A stretch of 64,000 nt of DNA from Halodesulfovibrio aestuarii DSM 17919 = ATCC 29578 (GTDB taxonomy: Bacteria; Desulfobacterota; Desulfovibrionia; Desulfovibrionales; Desulfovibrionaceae). The position numbers were made by a program, and so were the translations under genes. The stretch covers positions 806,001 to 870,000 of the forward strand of contig NZ_ARQF01000021.1 in the NCBI RefSeq assembly GCF_000384815.1, in the 5' to 3' direction. Shown here one piece after another: positions 54,390 to 62,365 of this stretch; the stretch's first letter is position 1; each line of letters opens with the position of its first letter. The notes under the pieces are model-generated. The model searched no databases, had not been told where the DNA came from, and saw only the letters and a program-made list of their open reading frames with translations.

Positions 54390-54898
54390 TCACACCGTGT
54401 TGTTGATACTGCTTATGACAGCCGCAGCTTGCTGCTGCATAAACCGCTCTTCCATCACCATTGCTCTGGCGACTTCCTCTCCGAACTCGTCCATATCTTC
54501 GGAAGGCTCTATGCGCAGCCAGTAGCGGACTAAATCTGCATAAACCAGAACGGCGTTGTTTTTCACCGCCGTTCTGGCTTTTTCTAGTTTCCCGCTTCAA
54601 CCACTCCTGAGCCGCATTTTTTAAAAACAGTATCCACAAAGCTCATGGCAAGCACAGGCTCATTTTTGATGATGTCTTTCATCTGCACAGCATCGTCGGG
54701 ATGGGCAATCTGCGTAATGATGTTGCACATCACATCAAACTGTTTTGCTTTGGAAGCCTTAGCAATGGTGGTCAATTCCTTTCTCCCCGGACGACGAAAA
54801 CGAATGGTATACTTACGCTCTTTACCATCAAAGTCTTCATAGTCAGCAGTGAATGGAGAGTACATTACGTCTTTTTTAACTTCTGTCTGTTCAGCCAT
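54390..54898 (-). CDS. Tail assembly chaperone GT, made by -1 frameshift
   Basis: The G frame (54898 down) shifts -1 at the GGGAAAC heptamer (54587-54593) and continues to TGA 54390. The extension has good coding character (KARTAVKNNAVLVYADLVRYW, DEFGEEVARAMVMEERFMQQQ). A perfect hairpin follows the site. As in lambda G/GT and Mu gp41, the longer product should help load tail tube subunits on the tape measure. Confidence 0.85.
54545..54577 (-). other. Frameshift-stimulating hairpin
   Basis: CCAGAACGGCG/CGCCGTTCTGG forms a perfect 11-bp stem with an 11-nt loop. It begins 9 nt after the GGGAAAC slippery site on the minus-strand mRNA. Confidence 0.85.
54584..54898 (-). CDS. Tail assembly chaperone G
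   Basis: The protein has 104 residues and is the short frame of the G/GT pair. It ends in VEAGN just after the slippery heptamer; its TAG lies inside the shift region. TADYEDFDGKERKYTIRFRRPGRKELTTIAKAS is like other Mu-type gp41 chaperones. It is the main product; only a fraction is extended. Confidence 0.86.
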   Translation of the reverse strand: MAEQTEVKKDVMYSPFTADYEDFDGKERKYTIRFRRPGRKELTTIAKASKAKQFDVMCNIITQIAHPDDAVQMKDIIKNEPVLAMSFVDTVFKKCGSGVVEAGN

Positions 54899-54909
54899 TT
54901 ATTCTGTCC

Positions 54910-55350
54910 TTACTTGTTTTCGTAATCAGCCTTACCATCACGAGTGATCATAAGTGCTGTACCAGATAGTTTTACGGTTGCTTCTTCATCACCCTGTTTT
55001 GCTGATTCATCCAGATCATCAACCATGATCTGCTTGATAACGACTTCGTGCTTTGTTGCGCCTTCCGGCTCAAAGACCACAGCAACATCAAACGGCGTAC
55101 GGTAAATGCCTTTAGCTAAGGCTTTCGCCAAATCCTGATATTCGCTTACAAGCAGCGTCATACTGGTTGTTGCTTCATAATTACCGCGAGTTGCACCAAT
55201 GCTGGTTGCCCCCTTACCGTAAACACGCTTTTTCTTTTGGCTGGATTTCCAGTTTACTTCTGAAATCCCGATAAACACACCCTGTGGACCTGTGATGGTG
55301 ACACTTTCCCAGTCATGAGTTTTGCCGTTAATTGTTACACTGTCAGCCAT
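54910..55350 (-). CDS. Tail tube protein (Mu gpM-like)
   Basis: The protein has 146 residues. SVTINGKTHDWESVTITGPQGVFIGISEVNWKSSQKK and KQIMVDDLDESAKQGDEEATVKL fit Mu/P2-type tube proteins. It lies between sheath and chaperone genes as in Mu. Confidence 0.85.
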   Translation of the reverse strand: MADSVTINGKTHDWESVTITGPQGVFIGISEVNWKSSQKKKRVYGKGATSIGATRGNYEATTSMTLLVSEYQDLAKALAKGIYRTPFDVAVVFEPEGATKHEVVIKQIMVDDLDESAKQGDEEATVKLSGTALMITRDGKADYENK

Positions 55351-55358
55351 ATTGCCAC

Positions 55359-57050
55359 CTACCCTTGTAATCGCGGATCAAACTTGCTGCCCGCATAAAT
55401 GTACGAAGAATACAGATTAATTTTGTCGATGATTGGGATACCGATCAGCTTGGTTTCTACCGCCACACCGTTGTTCACGAAGTCCTGATCAAGTGGAATC
55501 ACAATGGCGTATCCCGCTAGTTCTTTCGGCTTGGCTTTAACCATCGTATCCAACGCGTTTTCAAGATTTGAACGAAGGTAGGCAAGACCGCTTGCATCTG
55601 CACCTTGTACTGGATCACCGAGCTCATCTTTCAATGCCTTCAGAGCTTGCAGGCGCATCAATCGAATAGCCTTGAACGTAGTACGGATAACTTCCAGTCG
55701 CTGATAGTCACTTGTGGTATCAGCCATTGTTCTGGCTGTTCCCCAGTAAGTTCCGCGAAGGCCAGCGTAACGTGTCAGCGTAATGTATCCGGCATCTTCT
55801 AAAGCAAGCTGCATGGATTCTGTATATTCATCAGAAACCGTAATTCCTGTGATGGACTGATCACGCACACGCCCGATATCGCGCTGCACTGGAATGCTAA
55901 GAATACGCCCGCTAAGCAGGCCGCCAGCATTTCGCACCTTACGTTGACCTGTTCGATCGGCAATTTCTCCGAATCCACAACAGACACTCACAAAGCGATG
56001 TGCAAAGGTTGCCCGTTCTTCCTTAAGCGCACTCACCCAGTCGTCTAAATCTTCACCTGCTGAAGGGAGACGCGATTCACAAAGAAAGAATGTAGGACGG
56101 TGCTTATTCCATAAATCGTCTGCCAGTGCGCCAAGAGACGCCCACGCTACGGAATCGGACGCACCGACAACATAAACATACTCTGGATCAACAATTTCAA
56201 GCGGCTTTTTAAGTGCTGCGATAACGGCTGATACGGTAGGAACTGGTGCAAGCAAACTACATGAATATGTAGTACCCAAGGTAAACTCATCATCAGGGCA
56301 AACAATGGTTGTTCCTGTATCAGCGGCGGAAATCCGCCCATCTACCGGAATGGTTCGGTACCCGCTAAAGTTATCGCCACCGTCAACACTAAGACGGTAT
56401 TGCCCAACATTGCGTCCACCGGATTTGACGACCTGCAACGCAAGCTGCGCACCTACTTTAACTGCGCCCTCAACTGAAACAGAGGCACCCTTGCCCGTCT
56501 GCTGAATAGCCCCAATGGCACCACGGACAATATAACTATACGTGTCACCTACAACCAGATTACCCGACTCCAAAACCAAAGTTGTTCCAGAGCCCCCAAT
56601 TGCAATTTGTCCATTTGCAGCAACAGCTGAGGCCGAACCAAAACTAGCACCGGCATCCGTACTTACTTTCGCTGTAGCTGTTCCCAAAGAGCCACCATTC
56701 ACGATCTCAACAAGTACATCCGCATTGGCCGCAGGAAGTCCAGAAACAGAAGCAGAAACGCCTGTGCCTACATGCTTTACCCGACTAATTGTACCTGAAG
56801 GATTACCGGAAACTGGTACAGCAAGCACGGTGGCATCCTGCCCTGCAGCAGCAAATATATCGTTCAAACGATCCACAAGAGGACCTGCCCCAAGCAGCTT
56901 GGTTAAATCGCTGCGTTTACCAAGATAGTAGACTTTGCCCACTTCACCTTGGCTGCAAACACCGACAACCAGCGCTTTGCCTGTAACGTCACCCGGAACG
57001 AGACCGCTGACGCCATCAACAATGTGTTCAAATACGTCCTTACGCCCCAT
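55359..57050 (-). CDS. Tail sheath protein with duplicated beta domain
   Basis: The protein has 563 residues, longer than Mu gpL (about 495). N-terminal part and C-terminal sheath core (DKINLYSSYIYAGSKFDPRLQG) are typical of the contractile sheath. Between about 95 and 275 lie two similar beta modules: AKVSTDAGASFGSASAVAANGQ and RLSVDGGDNFSGYRTIPVDGR, which look like a tandem duplication. The insert probably faces outward on the sheath. Confidence 0.87.
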   Translation of the reverse strand: MGRKDVFEHIVDGVSGLVPGDVTGKALVVGVCSQGEVGKVYYLGKRSDLTKLLGAGPLVDRLNDIFAAAGQDATVLAVPVSGNPSGTISRVKHVGTGVSASVSGLPAANADVLVEIVNGGSLGTATAKVSTDAGASFGSASAVAANGQIAIGGSGTTLVLESGNLVVGDTYSYIVRGAIGAIQQTGKGASVSVEGAVKVGAQLALQVVKSGGRNVGQYRLSVDGGDNFSGYRTIPVDGRISAADTGTTIVCPDDEFTLGTTYSCSLLAPVPTVSAVIAALKKPLEIVDPEYVYVVGASDSVAWASLGALADDLWNKHRPTFFLCESRLPSAGEDLDDWVSALKEERATFAHRFVSVCCGFGEIADRTGQRKVRNAGGLLSGRILSIPVQRDIGRVRDQSITGITVSDEYTESMQLALEDAGYITLTRYAGLRGTYWGTARTMADTTSDYQRLEVIRTTFKAIRLMRLQALKALKDELGDPVQGADASGLAYLRSNLENALDTMVKAKPKELAGYAIVIPLDQDFVNNGVAVETKLIGIPIIDKINLYSSYIYAGSKFDPRLQG

Positions 57051-57250
57051 TACTGACCTCCAAGGCCGATTGCTCTGTTCTGGAAGCGGGTATAGGCTGC
57101 GTTAAAATCGGCTTCTGTCACGGCCTTATCTTCTGTCCAACCTTCAGCACGCACCAAACCAGCCAGCTCCCATTTTTCCAACTTTTGTGCTGCAGCAAGC
57201 TCGTGCACCGAAATTTGTGGTTTGTTATCTGTTTTTTTATCCTTAACCAC
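57050..57250 (-). CDS. Small tail protein, Mu gp38-like (DUF2635-like)
   Basis: The protein has 66 residues. It overlaps the sheath start (TAATG) and the gene upstream by 8 bp. Short charged protein between the head-completion genes and the sheath, the position of Mu gp38. Function unknown. Confidence 0.65.
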   Translation of the reverse strand: MVKDKKTDNKPQISVHELAAAQKLEKWELAGLVRAEGWTEDKAVTEADFNAAYTRFQNRAIGLGGQ

Positions 57251-57755
57251 GGCTATTCTCCTGCCTGCTTACGCTTGGTGAAACGTCCTTCATCCAAGGA
57301 TGCGCTACCTCTTTGGTAAGGAGGCTTGTAAAAGTTATGTGGTATGCCTTTGACCAAGTTTTCAAAACTTCCACTAATTCGGAACTGAACCCGCCCCATT
57401 CTGCCTGATGCACTTTGCTGGTTACTAAATTCCCTTGTGGATCTGAACTTGTCTTAGGTAGAGCAAGAAGAAATTGCTTACTCATTTCATCCAACGAATC
57501 TTTGTCATCAGTAATAATCGAAACGGTAGCGGCCTGTTCAGCACTATAAATTGCGGCCTTAACCCTGCGGTTTTCTGAATCACCGTTCACGGCTATCTTT
57601 TTGCCTATGCGAGTGTTTTTCTCCTTTAGCCAGGTAACATCAATACGAGGCAAAGGAAGCGCCAAGTCGGACGGGTCTTCAGGATTAATAAGAACTGTAG
57701 AAAGCCCTGCTGCAAAAGCAGCTTTTTCTATTCTCGACTGGTAGAAATTTCTCAT
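57243..57755 (-). CDS. Tail terminator/Mu gp37-like protein
   Basis: The protein has 170 residues, basic N-terminus then mixed alpha/beta (LPRIDVTWLKEKNTRIGKK). Located between the gpG-like and sheath genes, the Mu gp37 position. Overlaps its neighbours by a few bases. Role in tail termination is by position. Confidence 0.65.
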   Translation of the reverse strand: MRNFYQSRIEKAAFAAGLSTVLINPEDPSDLALPLPRIDVTWLKEKNTRIGKKIAVNGDSENRRVKAAIYSAEQAATVSIITDDKDSLDEMSKQFLLALPKTSSDPQGNLVTSKVHQAEWGGFSSELVEVLKTWSKAYHITFTSLLTKEVAHPWMKDVSPSVSRQENSRG

Positions 57756-58246
57756 TTTGACTGTCCTACTGCGGTCTGCATGTAACTTTTAATAAGCTCT
57801 GCGGCCTCTTCTTTATCCTCGTCGCTAATTCCCAAAAATTCCCGCTGTGGCACTGTCACTTTGTCCACTTGTACAAACTGTCCATTGGGTAGCCGAAACT
57901 TAAGCTTTCCCTTTTTGCCTTTGATTTCTCCACCGAGCTGGTGAATTGCAGCATAGACTTTATTTGAACCGACGCTAACGCCCTCTGAACTAGCCATGTA
58001 GCCAATAGAGTTCTTCAGTTCACTTGTGCTTGTCAGGGTTACCCCGCCCATCTCTTTAGCGCGCATGGATGGTTTCCAACTTGAACCGTCTGGTGCTTTC
58101 TGATCTTCAAATCTCTGTTGTGTACGGCTGACCAGCATTTCACCGATATCTATTGCAAGCCGTCTTTGCTGCTGCTCCCCGGTTATTTCTTTGTCAGCCC
58201 AGCTCAGCACCTTGCACATGTCCATTTTGAAAGATGCACCAGCCAT
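57752..58246 (-). CDS. Virion morphogenesis protein, Mu gpG-like
   Basis: The protein has 164 residues. EMLVSRTQQRFEDQKAPDGSSWKP and GGVTLTSTSELKNSIGY match the phage virion morphogenesis family (Mu gpG/P2 S-like), which completes heads and tails. Confidence 0.83.
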   Translation of the reverse strand: MAGASFKMDMCKVLSWADKEITGEQQQRRLAIDIGEMLVSRTQQRFEDQKAPDGSSWKPSMRAKEMGGVTLTSTSELKNSIGYMASSEGVSVGSNKVYAAIHQLGGEIKGKKGKLKFRLPNGQFVQVDKVTVPQREFLGISDEDKEEAAELIKSYMQTAVGQSK

Positions 58247-58248
58247 AT

Positions 58249-58677
58249 TTACCAGCCCTTAAAATCAAAACGACGCTTGCGACTCACAACAGCCATGCCA
58301 CCAGTGGGTGTATCCACCACGGCCTCACCCGAAAATACTAATTTCATTTTCCACGATCGGATTGCCGCTAGGTCTGCCCGTGCCTGCTTATAAAGGTCTT
58401 GCAGCACAAGAAGCTTGTTGTCGTTTCCGCCCTCTTTCTTGACTGCCGTAATACCGCCAACCGCCTCATACGCCGCCATGACAATCGCCATCTGCTTAAT
58501 AGTTTCGGGCACGTCCTGAAGCGGAAGCACATAATGTTGGCGCAGCGTGTCATCAATGACTCGGCTCACACTCCCCATCTTTCTTTCCACAATTCCCGGC
58601 GTAACCTTGTCTGCCGCGTCAAGATAGCCCTTCGGGATAACGTCGTATAAGTCGGCTAATTCACAGTATGGCATCAC
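58249..58677 (-). CDS. DUF1320 head-tail connector (Mu gp36-like)
   Basis: The protein has 142 residues. MPYCELADLYDVIPKGYL at the start and VIDDTLRQHYVLPLQDVPETIKQMA are characteristic of the DUF1320/gp36 head-completion family. Confidence 0.85.
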   Translation of the reverse strand: MMPYCELADLYDVIPKGYLDAADKVTPGIVERKMGSVSRVIDDTLRQHYVLPLQDVPETIKQMAIVMAAYEAVGGITAVKKEGGNDNKLLVLQDLYKQARADLAAIRSWKMKLVFSGEAVVDTPTGGMAVVSRKRRFDFKGW

Positions 58678-58694
58678 GGTTTCTCGCGTTTTGA

Positions 58695-58711
58695 ACTAGT
58701 TTTAAACTAGT
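58695..58711. repeat. Short inverted repeat between capsid and gp36-like genes
   Basis: ACTAGT-TTTAA-ACTAGT in the 101-bp gap between these genes. A second imperfect stem (58733-58768, around GGCTTGGTAAAGCC) lies beside it. They may regulate expression between capsid and tail genes; no T-run is present. Confidence 0.35.
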
Positions 58712-58778
58712 GTTTATGCATTAGTACGCCCAACGCTTCGACAGGCTTGGTAAAGCCCGCCGAGAAGCGATATGGGCT

Positions 58779-59768
58779 TTACGTCAACACGGTAGCTTTA
58801 ATTGTAGCTTTAGGAGCGACAGCGGGGAGGGGTTTGGATTCACCGATAAGCATATACTTGCTTGGGTTATCCATTTTAAGCGGTTTCACAAACATCGGCA
58901 TAGCTTGCAGATTAGAATCTAGATCATCAATAGGACCGTAGAATAAGGCGGTATTGCCCGTTGCAATCATGCGAATTTCTTTAGGCGCAAGCTTGGCCTT
59001 TACGGTATCGTTTTCTGGATCAGGATATGTTTCTGCCATCTTTTTAATTTTGTGGCCGCCCAAGTTGATAGAGCCATCATCCATAATTTTCACAGGAATT
59101 TTCGGCTTATCTGTAGCTTCAATGAGCGTGAGAATAGTGGTAAATGCAAGCACACCAGCAAACGTAATTTTTTCTCCACCATGCCCGGCCTTGTCGAGCT
59201 TGCTACTCATTTCTTCCAAAGTCTTGTAGATAGACATCATGCTTGCATCAGCATGGTTCCATTTTTCCTGTGCGGTAGTGTTGTACGTAAGCACATCACC
59301 ATATTGCACCGTATAGGTTGCATAACTTCCGTTAGATTCAAGCAATGGGTAGCTAATACTTCCATCAAACACAGCTTGTGCACAAAGCACCGCAGCAGTA
59401 AGGCGTGCAGTTCTACGAAGAGCAAGCTGCTTACGTTCTGCCCACTGTTCCAACGTGGTAGAGTTGGCCAGCTTTAAATTGTTAAGCGTCACGCCATCAA
59501 TATCGTCATGAATACGGACGGGAAGCGGTTCTACGTAGGTATTAAGCGTAACATCACCACGTAGCGGAATAGAGGCCGCGCCGCGATGTACTACCGGAAC
59601 AGCTCCGACAACCTGCTGGATATCTGACACCGGAATTACTGGGGACTCTACAGTCTGCCGTACTTCTGGCGGAAAGAGCGTATCCATGACTACGTCTTTA
59701 ATTATTGGCGCATTCTGGAAACGCTTAGCGATTCGTACCGCTGTAAAATATGGTTTTAAATCAAACAT
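58779..59768 (-). CDS. Major capsid protein (E family)
   Basis: The protein has 329 residues. FDLKPYFTAVRIAKRFQNAPIIKDVVMDTLFP and RIHDDIDGVTLNNLK are typical of the major capsid protein E family, rather than Mu gpT itself. Position after the protease and decoration genes fits. Confidence 0.87.
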   Translation of the reverse strand: MFDLKPYFTAVRIAKRFQNAPIIKDVVMDTLFPPEVRQTVESPVIPVSDIQQVVGAVPVVHRGAASIPLRGDVTLNTYVEPLPVRIHDDIDGVTLNNLKLANSTTLEQWAERKQLALRRTARLTAAVLCAQAVFDGSISYPLLESNGSYATYTVQYGDVLTYNTTAQEKWNHADASMMSIYKTLEEMSSKLDKAGHGGEKITFAGVLAFTTILTLIEATDKPKIPVKIMDDGSINLGGHKIKKMAETYPDPENDTVKAKLAPKEIRMIATGNTALFYGPIDDLDSNLQAMPMFVKPLKMDNPSKYMLIGESKPLPAVAPKATIKATVLT

Positions 59769-59793
59769 AATTGTCCTTCTTACTTAGTGCTGC

Positions 59794-60135
59794 TTACTCG
59801 CAGTAAATATGACGTTCTTCGAGCTTCACTGTAATTGCAGCATCAAGGGCAGCATTATCTTTAACCGTAACCAACTCACGCTTAACGCCACCCAAAACAC
59901 AAAGGGTGACACTTATGTCGTCTGCGGCTGCAGGCTTTATTGCAATGCCTTTCACAGCTAAATCGCCTGACGGGTCAAATTCAATTGCCTCGGCACTGTT
60001 CATTGCAGCAATGCCGCCAAAAGGAATCACTACCCCTGCCTTTTTAGGATAAGTGCGCACCACATGCGGTCCGCTGCCAGAAATTACAATTTCTACAGTG
60101 TATGAATGCTGTACTGATGCATTATGCTTTCCCAT
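59794..60135 (-). CDS. Probable capsid decoration protein
   Basis: The protein has 113 residues, beta-rich, with no catalytic motif, between protease and major capsid genes. That slot usually holds head decoration/cement proteins. Assignment is by position. Confidence 0.6.
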   Translation of the reverse strand: MGKHNASVQHSYTVEIVISGSGPHVVRTYPKKAGVVIPFGGIAAMNSAEAIEFDPSGDLAVKGIAIKPAAADDISVTLCVLGGVKRELVTVKDNAALDAAITVKLEERHIYCE

Positions 60136-60144
60136 AACAGCCTC

Positions 60145-60573
60145 CTAAAACTTTCCGGCAAGACCGCTTAGGTCTGCGGTTTCGCCACCCTGCTGTGGAT
60201 TGGTATCAGCTGCAGAGAACTCAAAAAGACCATGCTCTTTGCGGCCTTCAACCCATGACCAAAAATGATCGGCCAGCGGCTTTTTACCTTCACCTGCGCT
60301 AAAACTGATTTCCTCACCACCTTCCAAAGCCTTGGCGAACTCAGCTATCTGCTCTTTTTCTGCGGGCAACACTTTGCCTTCGGTAATCAGCTTTTCCACT
60401 TTGGCGGTACGAGATGCAGAAGCCTGTTCTTCAGCTGTCTTTGCAAGCTTCCCTTCTGCTTCAGCTCGGGCTTGGGTTTCCTTTTCCCGTGCGGATTCAG
60501 CCGCTGTCTTCGCGTCCTGCTCCGCTTTAAGTTTTGCTTCAAGATCAGCAATCTTTTTGTCTTTTTCGTCCAT
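60145..60573 (-). CDS. Internal scaffold start (Mu gpZ-like)
   Basis: ATG 60573 within the protease frame gives a 142-residue scaffold. GAGG lies 11 bp upstream. Mu makes gpZ in the same way from gene I. Confidence 0.5.
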   Translation of the reverse strand: MDEKDKKIADLEAKLKAEQDAKTAAESAREKETQARAEAEGKLAKTAEEQASASRTAKVEKLITEGKVLPAEKEQIAEFAKALEGGEEISFSAGEGKKPLADHFWSWVEGRKEHGLFEFSAADTNPQQGGETADLSGLAGKF

Positions 60574-61017
60574 TGTTGCCTGTTCCTCAGTTTGAAAATT
60601 TGCAAACATGAGCGCCCCGTCTTCGCCCTCTGAAAGTTGAATGCCTCCAAGGCCGTCTATGGCTGGTGCAGCAGCACCAAGCAGCCCTACGTGTTTAAGC
60701 TTCCAAGGCTCTCCAGATTTAGGAGGAAAAACGGAAATACTCTTGCTCAAGTAGCGTCCACTATAGACCTCATTTTTCAACTCGTCGGGAACTGAGGCAT
60801 ATAGGGCAAACAAAATGTCACCTTCCCGTTTAAGCTCTGCAACATGCCCAAACGCTGGGTCTTCCACTTTAGGATGGCCTTTAACCACAGGGGGTTTGTA
60901 GGTTTCCGGGACAAAGCTTTTAACCAGCTCGTCCAGTTTTGATTTTGTGATCGTCACCTGCTTTCCGGACATGGCGGTAAACGTGCCAGTGCGTGCAATC
61001 TTGTCCCATTTCTTCAT
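60145..61017 (-). CDS. Prohead protease with scaffold (Mu gpI/Z-like)
   Basis: The protein has 290 residues. N-terminal 150 (HPKVEDPAFGHVAELKREGD, SKSISVFPPKSG, KHVGLLGAAAPAIDGLGGI) match Mu-like gpI protease. From about 149 comes a long coiled coil (KDKKIADLEAKLKAEQDAK), the scaffold. An internal ATG at 60573 with GAGG upstream could yield the scaffold alone. Confidence 0.85.
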   Translation of the reverse strand: MKKWDKIARTGTFTAMSGKQVTITKSKLDELVKSFVPETYKPPVVKGHPKVEDPAFGHVAELKREGDILFALYASVPDELKNEVYSGRYLSKSISVFPPKSGEPWKLKHVGLLGAAAPAIDGLGGIQLSEGEDGALMFANFQTEEQATMDEKDKKIADLEAKLKAEQDAKTAAESAREKETQARAEAEGKLAKTAEEQASASRTAKVEKLITEGKVLPAEKEQIAEFAKALEGGEEISFSAGEGKKPLADHFWSWVEGRKEHGLFEFSAADTNPQQGGETADLSGLAGKF

Positions 61018-61087
61018 AAGTACTCCTCAAGTATTATCTCGTAGTAAAAGAAATGCGCGCCAACACACCGTGTTAACGCGCTTAAAA
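61018..61087. other. Gap with imperfect hairpin between gpF-like and protease genes
   Basis: Seventy bases including the imperfect pair GCGCG-CAACAC / GTGTT-ACGCGC. Could be a weak terminator or processing site. Confidence 0.3.
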
Positions 61088-62365
61088 TCATGACTCACGA
61101 TAAAGCAGTATCCCTTCTCGCTGCCTCTCTAGCGATTCCAGCATTATCGTTTTGTTTCCGATATTCGGCGTAAAAGAAGCTACACCTGACCACTTGCGCC
61201 CATTTACCAGATTAAAAATAGCGAATCCGCCAGCTTTGCCATCTTCCCCGGCAAACACACGTAGCATCCGCAATACATGCGCAGGCTTTCCTGCAAGCAT
61301 TGACGGCACTTTCCAGACTTCAAACGGCCTTTTGATGGTTCTGGCCAATAGCTTCAGGTACTGCTCGTGCCCGAAGCCTTTTACTTTCCACTTACCTGTC
61401 TTTTTATCGAGAAACAGGTGCTTGCTGATAACAAGAGGATGCCCACACGGAAGTGTATGCAGGATTGAACCATCAACATCGGGCAAGCCAAATTCGTTTA
61501 GGAATGCTTTTGCGTATTGCTCTGAAGCTAGCCCTTCGGAAAGTATATCAGCATCTACCACGGGCAAAACATGACGGTCACCAAGCTCATGTAATGGCAA
61601 TTTACACGCGTCTCCTTTATGCACAGTAAACTCAACAGGAGTGCGGCACATTGTTGTTCGCACTCCTGTTGATACCAACTGAGATTCATCTTTAAGCTCA
61701 GAAGCTGTAAGCCCTGCGTGCCATTCCTTTCCTACATTGGTTGAAAACCCTGCATCCGGCTTTGGTCGTACTGGAGGAAGTGGCTCACCTGTAGTCGGAT
61801 GGGTGGCGTGTACAATGTCCGGCATATCCTTTTCTACTTTCAGACCACGCTTACGCATCTGGAACTCGGACAAAGTCTGCACTGAACAACGACAAGCGAA
61901 GCCATTAGGCGGATAAAATGTATTCCAAAATTCATGGTCATGCGGATAGACTTTTCCGTGTAACGCCAAATGATCAAGACGACTGCGCTCGTCACCCACG
62001 GCAACATATCGCCAATACGGGCGACTAGTAGCTGCTCGTTTCATCTGAGAATAGCGACCTGACATATAAGCGCTCTGAATATTGGTGCGGTAAATGTTTG
62101 CAAGTTGCCACGGGCGCAGCGTTGCTTCTTTGGCTACATCCGCAACACGTTTTTTGAAGTCATTAAAGGTCTCGCCATCTTCAATGGCCTTGCCTATCGC
62201 GGCCTGCATAGTTGCCACCTGATCAGCACGTGCAAGACTACTCACTGCGAAGGCACGAGAACGAGCTTCATCACCCATCCGTTTAAATTCACCACTTGAA
62301 ACAGGAACTTTAGTTTTCCAATAAGTAATGGCCTCGGCAGGAGCTAGTGCAACTGGTTTAATCAT
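61088..62365 (-). CDS. Phage head morphogenesis protein, Mu gpF-like
   Basis: The protein is about 425 residues. LRPWQLANIYRTNIQSAYMSGRY and PYWRYVAVGDERSRLDHLALHGKVYPHDHEFW with FACRCSVQTLS match the gpF/SPP1 gp7 minor head family. The C-terminal half has an extra domain (KGFGHEQYLKLLARTIKRP, RMLRVFAGEDGKAGGFAIFN). ATG 62365 overlaps the portal stop by 8 bp; upstream ATGs also exist. Confidence 0.87.
   Translation of the reverse strand: MIKPVALAPAEAITYWKTKVPVSSGEFKRMGDEARSRAFAVSSLARADQVATMQAAIGKAIEDGETFNDFKKRVADVAKEATLRPWQLANIYRTNIQSAYMSGRYSQMKRAATSRPYWRYVAVGDERSRLDHLALHGKVYPHDHEFWNTFYPPNGFACRCSVQTLSEFQMRKRGLKVEKDMPDIVHATHPTTGEPLPPVRPKPDAGFSTNVGKEWHAGLTASELKDESQLVSTGVRTTMCRTPVEFTVHKGDACKLPLHELGDRHVLPVVDADILSEGLASEQYAKAFLNEFGLPDVDGSILHTLPCGHPLVISKHLFLDKKTGKWKVKGFGHEQYLKLLARTIKRPFEVWKVPSMLAGKPAHVLRMLRVFAGEDGKAGGFAIFNLVNGRKWSGVASFTPNIGNKTIMLESLERQREGILLYRES

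Noticed and set aside
54307-54639. Separate minus-strand frame of 110 codons over the chaperone end
   Set aside because: It is not the -1 frame of the chaperone. Composition is arginine-rich and unlike a protein; the real extension runs in another frame to 54390.
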